A stretch of 9,644 bases of DNA from Pseudomonadota bacterium (GCA_023423235.1 JAFAFY010000134.1:1-9644), one strand, 5' to 3'; counted from the first letter of the stretch, positions 1 to 5,684 are shown. The notes: a model not told the origin generated them from the letters alone. Numbers and translations: made by a program.

Positions 1-66
1 GGGTGGCGGTCATTGCAGCATGGCCGCAGTCACGTGTCCGTGCACGGTGGGCGCGACGGCTGCCGT

Positions 67-96
67 CGCAGATACGGGCGCGCGCCCGCATCTGCG
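67..96. repeat. Near-perfect 30-bp inverted repeat (hairpin)
   Basis: The arms CGCAGAT (67-73) and ATCTGCG (90-96) enclose a perfect 12-bp palindrome GGGCGCGCGCCC (76-87), with one further C-G pair (75/88) and a single A/C mismatch (74/89). The result is a long, very GC-rich stem. It lies about 70 nt beyond the stop codon of the minus-strand proline-rich gene and could end that transcript, but no T-tract follows on either strand. The rest of 1-165 has all three plus frames open through composition alone, and I see no gene in it. Confidence 0.55.
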
Positions 97-165
97 TACG
101 CATGCCCTCCGTTCGCCGGGTTTCCGGGCCGCACGAGGGCTTGCGCTCGCACGCTGCCGCGGTGG

Positions 166-372
166 TCAACGCGGCTGCGGCGGATCCTGGGGGCGGTTGG
201 GCGCGGGCGGATCGCGCTGCGGCTGCGGGTCGCGCTCCGGGTCTCCGGGCGTGGGCACCGGCGGGTCGACCGGACGGTCGGGCACCGGGTCGTGCATCGG
301 GTGCGGGATCGTGCCGGGCACTTCCTCCGGTGGCGCGGGCGGCTGCGGTTGGTCGGGCGTGCCATGTGTCAT
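166..372 (-). CDS. Small proline-rich protein, function unknown
   Basis: A 68-residue protein in which about 26 residues are proline. It is rich in D, E, Q and R, contains no cysteine, and has no signal peptide or membrane segment. It should be intrinsically disordered, with short DPP/PDRP/PQ-type patterns throughout (for example PPAPPEEVPG at residues 11-20). The start at 372 is preferred over an upstream in-frame codon at 459 because GGAGG lies 7 nt before this ATG. Short Pro-rich hypotheticals of this style are, from memory, common in Xanthomonadaceae. It is divergent from the SRAP-like gene across a 146-bp spacer, so the two could share a regulatory region. No function can be assigned. 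Because GC-rich DNA gives Pro-rich frames by chance, the ribosome binding site is the main evidence that it is real. Confidence 0.6.
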   Translation of the reverse strand: MTHGTPDQPQPPAPPEEVPGTIPHPMHDPVPDRPVDPPVPTPGDPERDPQPQRDPPAPNRPQDPPQPR

Positions 373-518
373 GAGGGGGCCTCCGGGACAGGGGGATACC
401 ACCGTGCGCCCCGGCCGTGGGTGCCGGCGTGAAGCGCCATGGCGGCGCGGCGCGCGCACACTGCGGGCTCACCCGCCTCGCGCCATGCTGCGGGTCCATC
501 CGGCAGCGGAAAGACAGG

Positions 519-1244
519 ATGCGCAGGTTCGTGCAGGCGTTCGCGGAAGACGCATTCGGCAGCGGGCTGCCCGCGGCGGTGGTCGCGGCGCTGCTGGCCG
601 CGCCGGCGCGCTACAACATCGCGGTGCGCATGCCGGCGATGGTGATCCTGGATCGCGGCGAGGGCCTCTGCGCCGAGGATCTGGTCTGGGGCCTTGTGCC
701 GCACTGGTCGGCGCTGCCGGAGACGCCCTACACCACGGTGACCGCGCGCCTGGCGCGCGCTGCGACCAGCCGCATTTTCCGCAGGCCCTGGCAGCGCCGG
801 CATTGCGTGGTGCCGATGACCGGCTACTACAAATGGGACCGTAGCGGCGCGCGTCCGCATCCCTGGTTCGTGCAGGCGGGCGACGGCCGTGCGCTGCTGG
901 CCGCCGGGCTGTGGGAGCAGTGGGAGCGCGAGGCGCCCGGGCTGCTGTCCTTCGCGGTGCTGACCCAGCCCAACCCCGCGGTGCCTGCGCCGCTGGTGGC
1001 CGATGGTCCGGTGTTCCTGCCCGGGTCGCAGGTCGCCGCCTGGGTAGAAGGTCCGCCCGATCCGCTGCCGCTGCTGTCGACGATGCAGCAGCCGGTGCTG
1101 CAGGCCTATCCGGTGTCGCCGCGCGTGCGCAGCCGCGAGGTCGACGACTACACGTTGCTCGAGCCTTTCGACCCGGCGACGCCGGACGACGCGGCCGGCT
1201 TGCTGGACGAGGACGAAAATGAGGACGAGGACGATGACGACTGA
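519..1244 (+). CDS. SRAP (YedK/HMCES) family protein lacking the catalytic residues
   Basis: A 241-residue protein of the SOS response-associated peptidase fold. Family landmarks are in order: N-terminal MRRFVQAF (family MCGRF), RYN at 31-33, WGLVPHW at 57-63 (family WGLiP.W), TAR at 75-77 (family NAR), IF...RR.CVVPMTGYYKW at 86-106 (family F...RRClvPadGyYEW) and GPVFLP at 163-168 (family RMPviL). Active SRAP proteins crosslink abasic sites in ssDNA through Cys2, assisted by Asn75, Glu105 and His160 (E. coli YedK numbering). Here those positions read Arg2, Thr75, Lys105 and Val160 by eye, so crosslinking and autoproteolytic activity is not expected; DNA or protein binding may remain. The C-terminus is a run of Asp/Glu (residues 230-241). 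The start at 519 is chosen because it places MRRF at the N-terminus, where the family begins; GGAAAG at 508-513 is a modest ribosome binding site. From memory, similar MRRF-type proteins occur across Xanthomonas, which argues against random decay. Confidence 0.88.
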   Translation: MRRFVQAFAEDAFGSGLPAAVVAALLAAPARYNIAVRMPAMVILDRGEGLCAEDLVWGLVPHWSALPETPYTTVTARLARAATSRIFRRPWQRRHCVVPMTGYYKWDRSGARPHPWFVQAGDGRALLAAGLWEQWEREAPGLLSFAVLTQPNPAVPAPLVADGPVFLPGSQVAAWVEGPPDPLPLLSTMQQPVLQAYPVSPRVRSREVDDYTLLEPFDPATPDDAAGLLDEDENEDEDDDD

Positions 1245-1280
1245 AACGCCGGCGTGACGACGGGCGCGCGCGGGCGGCGG

Positions 1281-1286
1281 TATCGT
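1281..1286 (+). promoter_or_regulatory. Candidate -10 element (TATCGT) for the 1328 gene
   Basis: TATCGT sits 42 nt upstream of the ATG at 1328, which would give a leader of about 35 nt containing the GGAGG ribosome binding site at 1316-1320. No convincing -35 hexamer is visible. Closely similar TA-x-CGT hexamers occur before two other exported-protein genes in this window (7287 and 8167), which is the main reason to list it. Confidence 0.3.
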
Positions 1287-1327
1287 GCAGGGCAGCGGCC
1301 GTCCGGCCGCACAGCGGAGGTGCCGGC

Positions 1328-1783
1328 ATGTCGAGCCCGTGGCGTATCCCCTTGTTGTTGTCGCTCGCCTGCGCCAGTGGCGCGGCGCTGGCGCAGTCCC
1401 CGTTGACCGAGGCACAGACCCGCTACATGGGCGCCTACGTGTTCGACCGGCAGATGGCGGTGTTCCGCGACTACTGCGCGCAGGATCCGCAGGGCGCGCA
1501 GGCGCTCGATGCCGGCGCGGCCCGTTTCCGCCAGGCCAATCCGGACTATGTCGCGGCCCTGCAGGCGCGGCCCACGGAAGCGGAGTTCCTGGCCGGCGTG
1601 GCGACGTTCGATGCCCAGTTCGACCAGGTGGCCGTGCAGATGCGCCAGCAGCTGGCGCAGCAGCCCGCGGGCGTGCAATGCGCGGCGCTGGGTCAGCAGC
1701 TTGCCGGTCTCGATTTCCAGCGGTTGCTGGAAGAAGCCGGCCAGCGCGCCGCCGGCATGCAGGCGCCAGCGGCGACGCCCTGA
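1328..1783 (+). CDS. Exported hypothetical protein, alanine/glutamine-rich
   Basis: A 151-residue protein with a clear Sec signal peptide: hydrophobic core at residues 7-21 and an ALA-Q cleavage site after residue 22. The mature part is mostly helical in character, with Ala/Gln-rich stretches (for example QMRQQLAQQ at 104-112). It has two cysteines, C50 and C118, that could form a disulfide in the periplasm. C15 in the signal peptide is not in a proper lipobox, so a soluble periplasmic protein is more likely than a lipoprotein. The start is supported by GGAGG 7 nt upstream. I recognise no domain. The gene begins 83 nt after the SRAP-like gene on the same strand but seems to have its own promoter. 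It ends within a short tandem repeat and is convergent with apt, separated by only 46 nt. Confidence 0.75.
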   Translation: MSSPWRIPLLLSLACASGAALAQSPLTEAQTRYMGAYVFDRQMAVFRDYCAQDPQGAQALDAGAARFRQANPDYVAALQARPTEAEFLAGVATFDAQFDQVAVQMRQQLAQQPAGVQCAALGQQLAGLDFQRLLEEAGQRAAGMQAPAATP

Positions 1784-1816
1784 GTCGCCACGCCCTGAGC
1801 CAGCACGCCCTGGGCC
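1772..1816. repeat. Three imperfect 15-bp tandem repeats
   Basis: ACGCCCTG recurs at 1775-1782, 1790-1797 and 1805-1812, exactly 15 bp apart, with related flanks (GCGACGCCCTGAGTC, GCCACGCCCTGAGCC and AGCACGCCCTGGGCC). The first copy contains the stop codon of the upstream plus-strand gene (TGA 1781-1783). The array fills most of the gap to the apt stop codon at 1830. The period is a multiple of three, so unit gain or loss would not change either gene's frame. Confidence 0.7.
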
Positions 1817-1829
1817 GGAATGCGCCGGC

Positions 1830-2348
1830 TCAGGCGCGCAGCGCGGCGTGCAGCGGTACGGCCGGGTCCCAGCCGGCGCGCCCGTCCAGCGCCGCCAGTT
1901 CCACCAGCACCGAGGCGCCGGCGACCTCGCAGCCGATCTGCCGGCACAGCGCCAGCGCCGCGCGCAGCGTGCCGCCGGTTGCCAGCACGTCGTCCACCAG
2001 GACCACGCGTGCGCGAGTGGGCAGCGCGTCGGCATGGATCTCCAGCCGGTCGCGCCCGTACTCCAGCGCGTAGTCGTAGACCTGGGTGCGCGCCGGCAGT
2101 TTGCCCGGCTTGCGCACGGGTACGAACCCGGCGTGCAGTGCCTGCGCCAGCGCCGCGGCGAAGATGAAGCCGCGCGCCTCGATGCCGACGAACGCGACCG
2201 GTGGCGCCGTGCGCCAAGGCGCGGCCATCGCCTCGATCGCGGCGGCGAAACCGTCGGCATCGGCCAGTACCGGGGTGATGTCCTTGAACAGGATGCCGGG
2301 CCTGGGGAAATCGGGGATGTCGCGGATCAGCGACGGCCAGTCGGTCAT
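1830..2348 (-). CDS. apt: Adenine phosphoribosyltransferase
   Basis: A 172-residue cytoplasmic enzyme of purine salvage: adenine + PRPP gives AMP + PPi. Family landmarks are in order: IPDFPRPGILFKDITPVL (residues 11-28), EARGFIF (57-63), GFVPVRKPGKLP (74-85), LEYG...LEIH (95-105) and the PRPP-binding loop VVLVDDVLATGGT (115-127). Length is close to the usual 170-185, and all key motifs are intact. The start at MTDWPSLIRD is the normal family N-terminus. No strong Shine-Dalgarno sequence is visible before it, so initiation may depend on a weak site. It is divergent from the lytic transglycosylase gene with 107 bp between starts, and convergent with the exported hypothetical on the other side. 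It probably forms a single-gene transcription unit. Confidence 0.97.
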   Translation of the reverse strand: MTDWPSLIRDIPDFPRPGILFKDITPVLADADGFAAAIEAMAAPWRTAPPVAFVGIEARGFIFAAALAQALHAGFVPVRKPGKLPARTQVYDYALEYGRDRLEIHADALPTRARVVLVDDVLATGGTLRAALALCRQIGCEVAGASVLVELAALDGRAGWDPAVPLHAALRA

Positions 2349-2407
2349 GTCGGTGCCGGGGCGAAGGGGCGCCGATGATGGCGCGCGCGCCGCCGATGCA
2401 CAAACCT

Positions 2408-2438
2408 CACCGCCCGCGGTGTATCCGGGTGGGCGGTG
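2408..2438. promoter_or_regulatory. Inverted repeat in the apt/transglycosylase divergent spacer
   Basis: CACCGCCC (2408-2415) and GGGCGGTG (2431-2438) are perfect 8-bp arms, extendable by a G-T and a C-G pair. They lie 18 nt upstream of the transglycosylase ATG and just before its GGGAG ribosome binding site (2444-2448). This could be an operator or an mRNA hairpin affecting access to the site. GC-rich DNA produces such repeats by chance, so support is moderate at best. Confidence 0.35.
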
Positions 2439-2455
2439 CGATCGGGAGCGGCACG

Positions 2456-3256
2456 ATGCCGACAGTTCGGTGGGGGTTTGGTGCGGGCAGGGTGGCGGCG
2501 ATGCCGGCGCTGGCGGCGCTGCTGCTCGCGGCGACCCCGGCCCAGGCGCGCACGGTCTGGCGCTGCGTGCAGGGCGGCACGGTGAGCCTGTCGACCGCGC
2601 CCGAGCCGGGCTCGAAATGCGAGCCGCGCGAGATCGACGACAACGCCGTGCAGGCGCCCAACCTGTGGGGCGAGATGGGCGTGTTCAGCGGCACCCTGTA
2701 CGAGCGCGAGCAGGACGGCGTGCTGGTCTACGGCACCCGCCGCCTGCCCGGCGCGCGGGTCTACCTGCGCTTCACCGTGGAGACGCCGCCGGGTGAGCAG
2801 GCGCATGCCGGGCTCGGCAGCGTGGGCGCGCCGAGGCTCGACGCGCATGCGGCGCTGTTCCGCGCCGCCGCCCGCGCCAACGATCTCGACGAGGCCTGGC
2901 TGCGCGCGATCGCCCATGTCGAGAGCGGGTTCGATGCGGCAGCCTTGTCGCCGCAGGGCGCTGCCGGGGTGATGCAGCTGATGCCCGATGTCATCGCCGA
3001 CTATGGCGTCAGCGATCCGCTGTCGCCGCAACAGTCGATCAATGCCGGCGCGCGGCATCTGCGCGCGTTGCTGCGCCGCTACCACGGCGACCGCACCCTG
3101 GCGCTGGCCGCCTACAACGCCGGCATCGGTACGGTGGCGCGCTACGACGGCGTGCCGCCCTACCGCGAGACGCGCGCCTACATCGACAAGGTGCAGGCGC
3201 TGTACCTGCGCTACCGCACGGCGATGGGGCGGCCGGTGGAGCGGCCAGCGCAATAG
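2456..3256 (+). CDS. Exported lytic transglycosylase with DUF4124-like N-terminus
   Basis: A 266-residue protein. A Sec signal peptide (residues 1-31, AQA-R cleavage) is followed by a short domain with WRC...GGTVSLST...SKC (about 34-55), resembling the DUF4124 type, then a linker region, and a C-terminal SLT/GH23 lysozyme-like domain (about 130-255). Catalytic features are intact: Glu156 in the HVESGFD motif (154-160), GVMQLMP (171-177) and AYNAG (219-223). Such enzymes cleave the MurNAc-GlcNAc bond of peptidoglycan, producing 1,6-anhydro-MurNAc ends in the periplasm. No lipobox is present, so it should be soluble or loosely envelope-bound. The start at 2456 is chosen over an in-frame codon at 2375 because GGGAG lies 7 nt before it and the signal peptide then has normal length. 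Neighbours are not cell-wall genes, so its specific role (remodelling or assembly of a secretion structure) cannot be told. Confidence 0.92.
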   Translation: MPTVRWGFGAGRVAAMPALAALLLAATPAQARTVWRCVQGGTVSLSTAPEPGSKCEPREIDDNAVQAPNLWGEMGVFSGTLYEREQDGVLVYGTRRLPGARVYLRFTVETPPGEQAHAGLGSVGAPRLDAHAALFRAAARANDLDEAWLRAIAHVESGFDAAALSPQGAAGVMQLMPDVIADYGVSDPLSPQQSINAGARHLRALLRRYHGDRTLALAAYNAGIGTVARYDGVPPYRETRAYIDKVQALYLRYRTAMGRPVERPAQ

Positions 3257-3276
3257 CGCCGGGCACGCGCCGGACA

Positions 3277-3289
3277 GCAGCGTTGCTGC
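3277..3289. terminator. Weak hairpin between convergent genes
   Basis: GCAGC/GCTGC with a GTT loop lies in the 47-bp gap between the stops of the lytic transglycosylase and the sugar dehydrogenase. There is no T-tract, and the 5-bp stem is marginal. It is listed only as the best candidate for ending either transcript. Confidence 0.2.
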
Positions 3290-3303
3290 ACGGCGCGGCT
3301 TGC

Positions 3304-4518
3304 TCAGCCCTGCGGCGTCAGCTTCAGCAGGCGGCCCGCCTTGCCGTCCTCGATGACCCACAGCGCGCCGTCCGGCCCCTGGGCGACATCGCGGATGCGC
3401 GCGCCCATCGCGAAGCGCTCGGCCTCGCGCGCGGTCTCGCCGTCGATCTCCACCCGCACCAGGGTCTGTCCCGACAGGCCGCCAATGAAGGCGTTGCCGG
3501 TCCACTCCGGGAACAGCGTGCCGGAGTAGAACATCAGGCTCGACGGCGAGATCACCGGGTTCCAGGTGATCGCCGGTGCCTTGAACTCGGGGCGGGTGCC
3601 GTGGTCGGGGATCGGGCGGCCGTCGTAATGGTCGCCATTGGAGACCAGCGGATAGCCGTAGTTCTCGCCGCGCACCACCAGGTTCAGTTCGTCGCCGCCG
3701 GCCGGGCCCATCTCCACGTCCCACGGCCGGCCCTGCGCGTCGAACGCCAGCCCCAGCGGATTGCGGTGGCCCAGCGACCACACCTGCGCGGCCACGCCGC
3801 CCTGGTCGACGAAGGGATTGTCGGCCGGCACGCTGCCGTCGTCGTTGAGGCGCAGGATCTTGCCGAGGTTGGACTGCATGTCCTGCGCCGGGTCGAACTT
3901 CTGCCGGTCGCCGGAGGAGATCCACAGCTTGCCGGCATCGTCGAAGGCGATGCGGTGCGCGTAGTGGCCGTTGCCGCTGACCTTGGGCACCTGGCGCCAG
4001 ATCACCTGCAGGTCCTGCAGCGTGCCGACGCCGTCGGCTGCGAACTCCAGGCGCGCGCGCGCGACCGCCGCGCCGCGGCCGCCGTCGCCATCTTCCGCGT
4101 AGCTCAGGTAGACCAGGCCGTTGTCGGCGAACTGCGGGTGCGCAGCGATGTCGCCGAAGCCGCCCTGGCCGCCATAGCCGACCGCCGGCACGCCGGCGAT
4201 CGCCTGCTTGTCGCCGCCCGGCAGCGTCACCAGCTGCAGCGTGCCGGGTTTCTCGCTGACCAGCAGGCGGCCGTCGGGCAGGAACGCCAGTGCCCACGGT
4301 TCATCGAAGCTGGCGACGGCCTGGCTTGCGAACGGCAGGCCCGCCTGCGCCGCGCCTGCCGCCTCGTCCGTGGTCGGCGCGTCCGCCTGCGCGGTTGCGG
4401 ACGGCGCAGTGCCCACGGCGGGCGCGGCGTTGCCGTTGCAGGCCGACAGCAGCAACAGCGAAGCGGCAAGCGCGGTGATGACGAGCGGGCGGTGGTGGTA
4501 CGGACGCTGCTGTGTCAC
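3304..4518 (-). CDS. PQQ-dependent sugar (aldose) dehydrogenase, lipoprotein
   Basis: A 404-residue protein of the glucose/sorbosone dehydrogenase family (Asd/YliI-like six-bladed beta-propeller). These enzymes oxidise aldoses to lactones using pyrroloquinoline quinone and Ca2+ in the periplasm. A lipoprotein signal (hydrophobic residues 12-24, lipobox LSAC with lipidated Cys27) and an Ala/Thr-rich linker precede the propeller. Recognisable motifs are EPWALAFLPDGRLLVSE (73-89), HYAHR (His188, the expected catalytic base), GHRNPLG (Arg252, Asn253), GENYGYP (284-290) and C-terminal GRLLKLTP. Initiation is at a GTG at 4518: GGAG sits 6 nt upstream and the signal peptide then starts normally, whereas in-frame ATGs further upstream would add a long non-signal extension. 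No PQQ biosynthesis gene is in the window, so the cofactor may be imported or made elsewhere. It is divergent from the EF-hand gene across 378 bp. Confidence 0.93.
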   Translation of the reverse strand: MTQQRPYHHRPLVITALAASLLLLSACNGNAAPAVGTAPSATAQADAPTTDEAAGAAQAGLPFASQAVASFDEPWALAFLPDGRLLVSEKPGTLQLVTLPGGDKQAIAGVPAVGYGGQGGFGDIAAHPQFADNGLVYLSYAEDGDGGRGAAVARARLEFAADGVGTLQDLQVIWRQVPKVSGNGHYAHRIAFDDAGKLWISSGDRQKFDPAQDMQSNLGKILRLNDDGSVPADNPFVDQGGVAAQVWSLGHRNPLGLAFDAQGRPWDVEMGPAGGDELNLVVRGENYGYPLVSNGDHYDGRPIPDHGTRPEFKAPAITWNPVISPSSLMFYSGTLFPEWTGNAFIGGLSGQTLVRVEIDGETAREAERFAMGARIRDVAQGPDGALWVIEDGKAGRLLKLTPQG

Positions 4519-4896
4519 GGGAGTCTCCAGGATGCAATCGGGGTTGACCCGAGTGTTGCACACCGTCCCTCGAAACGGCCGCACGAAGGCGTTGACCGGC
4601 GCCTTTGTAAACGTTGTGTTCGATTCAGCGAAACGCATGTCCCGCGCAACGTCGCCAGCCCGCAGGATCTGCGACCGAGGTCGCGCTGCGCGGCGGTTGT
4701 TGCGGGCGTGCTCACGCGCGCCGAACGAACGGCTAGCCGCAACGCGCGGCATTGTGGTTAAGCGTTCGTAAGTGCCCGGTTTCCGGGGTCGCGGACATTC
4801 ATTCTCGCCCGGGCAAGGTGGGCACCGTGCGGAATCCACAGACGAGGATGAAACAACAGCCGCGCGTCAACCCACATCCTTTCGGAGATAGAACTC
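4519..4896. other. 378-bp divergent intergenic region
   Basis: This gap separates the start codons of the sugar dehydrogenase (minus) and the EF-hand protein (plus) and must hold both promoters. I see no coding frame with a ribosome binding site in it. It contains a slightly AT-richer patch around 4605-4640, a GTTGCGG/CCGCAAC pair (4699-4705 and 4737-4743) and an 8-bp palindrome GGCTAGCC (4731-4738). No -35/-10 pair is convincing. The only firm site is the EF-hand ribosome binding site GGAG at 4884-4887. The length leaves room for an operator or a small RNA that cannot be recognised by reading. Confidence 0.5.
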
Positions 4897-5283
4897 ATGA
4901 AGAATGCACGCAAGCCGCTGGTCGCGATGATGGCCCTGGGTTTCGCCATGGCAACGCCGCTGGCATTTGCGCAGGACGCATCGGCCACCCAGGATCCGGC
5001 GTACACGGGTGAGGCGACGACCCAGGCCCCGCCGACCACCCAGGACGGCTACGCCGAGGACGCCAATGCGCAGGCGCAGCCCGAAGCGCAGCAGGGCCAG
5101 GTGACCTGGGCGGACCTCGATGGCGACAGCGATGGCAAGCTCAGCCGTGACGAGGCCTCCGGCCTGCCGGCGCTGGCCCAGGTGTTCGACGATGTCGACG
5201 CCGACAGCGATGGCTTCGTCACCCCCGAGGAGTACCAGGCCTATGTCGCGCGCGCCAGCGGTGCGACCGACGACGACGCCTGA
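4897..5283 (+). CDS. Secreted EF-hand calcium-binding protein
   Basis: A 128-residue protein. A Sec signal peptide (residues 1-25, AFA-Q cleavage) precedes a low-complexity Thr/Gln/Ala/Pro linker (about 26-68) and two EF-hand loops. Loop 1 is D75-G-D77-S-D79-G-K-L-S-R-D-E86; loop 2 is D101-A-D103-S-D105-G-F-V-T-P-E-E112. Both have the canonical Asp/Asp/Asp/Gly/hydrophobic/Glu positions, so both should bind Ca2+. The C-terminus (TDDDA) is acidic and there are no cysteines. Calcium-sensing or -buffering in the periplasm or outside the cell is a reasonable inference; the partner is unknown. GGAG lies 9 nt before the ATG. The gene is followed closely by hairpins and a good intrinsic terminator, so it is monocistronic. 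The adjacent PQQ sugar dehydrogenase is Ca2+-dependent as a family, but a functional link is speculation. Confidence 0.92.
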   Translation: MKNARKPLVAMMALGFAMATPLAFAQDASATQDPAYTGEATTQAPPTTQDGYAEDANAQAQPEAQQGQVTWADLDGDSDGKLSRDEASGLPALAQVFDDVDADSDGFVTPEEYQAYVARASGATDDDA

Positions 5284-5291
5284 TCCGGCGC

Positions 5292-5312
5292 GCTGACGGC
5301 GCAGCCGTCGGC
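5292..5312 (+). repeat. 9-bp-stem hairpin after the EF-hand gene
   Basis: GCTGACGGC (5292-5300) pairs with GCCGTCGGC (5304-5312) around a 3-nt loop, with one G-T wobble. It begins 8 nt past the stop codon and precedes the T-tract terminator by 13 nt. It may protect the 3' end of the mRNA, as it has no T-run itself. Confidence 0.55.
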
Positions 5313-5325
5313 AGCTTGATCGCGG

Positions 5326-5355
5326 AAGGGCGGCCCTCGGGTCGCCTTTCTTTTT
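5326..5355 (+). terminator. Rho-independent terminator of the EF-hand gene
   Basis: AAGGGCGGCCC (5326-5336) pairs with GGGTCGCCTTT (5339-5349), allowing two G-T wobbles; the innermost pair opens to leave a 4-nt loop. A C and five T (5351-5355) follow. Position, 43 nt after the stop codon, and the T-tract fit a classical intrinsic terminator. It is the only hairpin in the window with such a tract. Confidence 0.8.
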
Positions 5356-5380
5356 ACGCATCCGGGAGTCATGCCTGCAT

Positions 5381-5600
5381 CTGATCAGCACGATCCCTCA
5401 GTTCCTTCCCGCGCATGCGGGGGGATGAGGACGGCCTGCTTGCGCGGCATTGCCGCGCAGGTCGACCGAACGCCCGGCGGCGGCGCCGGGCCGGACAGGT
5501 GCCCGAAGGGCGGATGGGGGATGCTTCGCCCTCACCCCAACCCTCTCCCGCATGCGGGAGGCGGGGCGATACCGTGTTGCTGAATGTTCGTGCTGATCAG
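5381..5600. mobile_element. 220-bp gene-free element with 21-bp terminal inverted repeats (MITE-like)
   Basis: The ends are 5381-5401 and 5580-5600. The outer 13 bp are perfect (CTGATCAGCACGA and its complement), and 18 of 21 positions match overall. Inside, both arms carry a related palindromic block in opposite orientation: CCCGC-GCAT-GCGGG near 5409-5421 and the perfect 16-bp palindrome CTCCCGCATGCGGGAG at 5545-5560. There are also hairpins at 5441-5459 (TGCGCGGC/GCCGCGCA) and 5473-5490 (CCCGGC/GCCGGG). The stretch around 5530-5560 resembles, from memory, the dispersed CCTCACCCCAACCCTCTCCC-type intergenic repeat of Xanthomonadaceae. No transposase or supportable gene lies inside. CCTGCA occurs at 5374-5379 and 5604-5609, a possible target duplication, although offset by 1 and 3 nt from the repeat ends. 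It sits between a terminator and the next promoter. Confidence 0.6.
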
Positions 5601-5684
5601 GTCCCTGCAAGCCACGCGCGTCGCACGTCGCTACCAGCAGGTGCCGGCGGCGTCGCAACGATGTGCCTTGCAGCAGGCAGGCCG

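Noticed and set aside
417..518. Longer N-terminus for the SRAP-like protein
   Set aside because: The family begins with its catalytic N-terminal methionine-cysteine; MRRFVQAF at 519 aligns there, and the 34 extra residues have no family similarity. A longer form would, however, also be inactive.
1328..1393. Lipoprotein signal in the 1328 gene (LAC around residue 15)
   Set aside because: Position -3 is Ser rather than Leu, and a good signal peptidase I site follows at residues 20-22.
369..1415. A 348-codon minus-strand open frame antisense to the SRAP-like gene
   Set aside because: It is composition-driven and antisense to a gene with clear family motifs.
1772..1816. CRISPR-like array
   Set aside because: Units are 15 bp, contiguous and without spacers.
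2345..4297. A 650-codon minus-strand open frame across the lytic transglycosylase and sugar dehydrogenase genes
   Set aside because: It overlaps two confidently identified genes, is Arg/Pro/Gly/Ala-rich low-complexity sequence without motifs, and is explained by GC-biased codon positions.
3283..4761. A 492-codon plus-strand open frame antisense to the sugar dehydrogenase
   Set aside because: It is the antisense shadow of a gene with clear motifs; it has no recognisable domain and no supported start.
4519..4839. ATG-initiated longer form of the sugar dehydrogenase
   Set aside because: The extension is not signal-like and would bury the lipoprotein signal peptide; GGAG 6 nt before the GTG at 4518 explains initiation.
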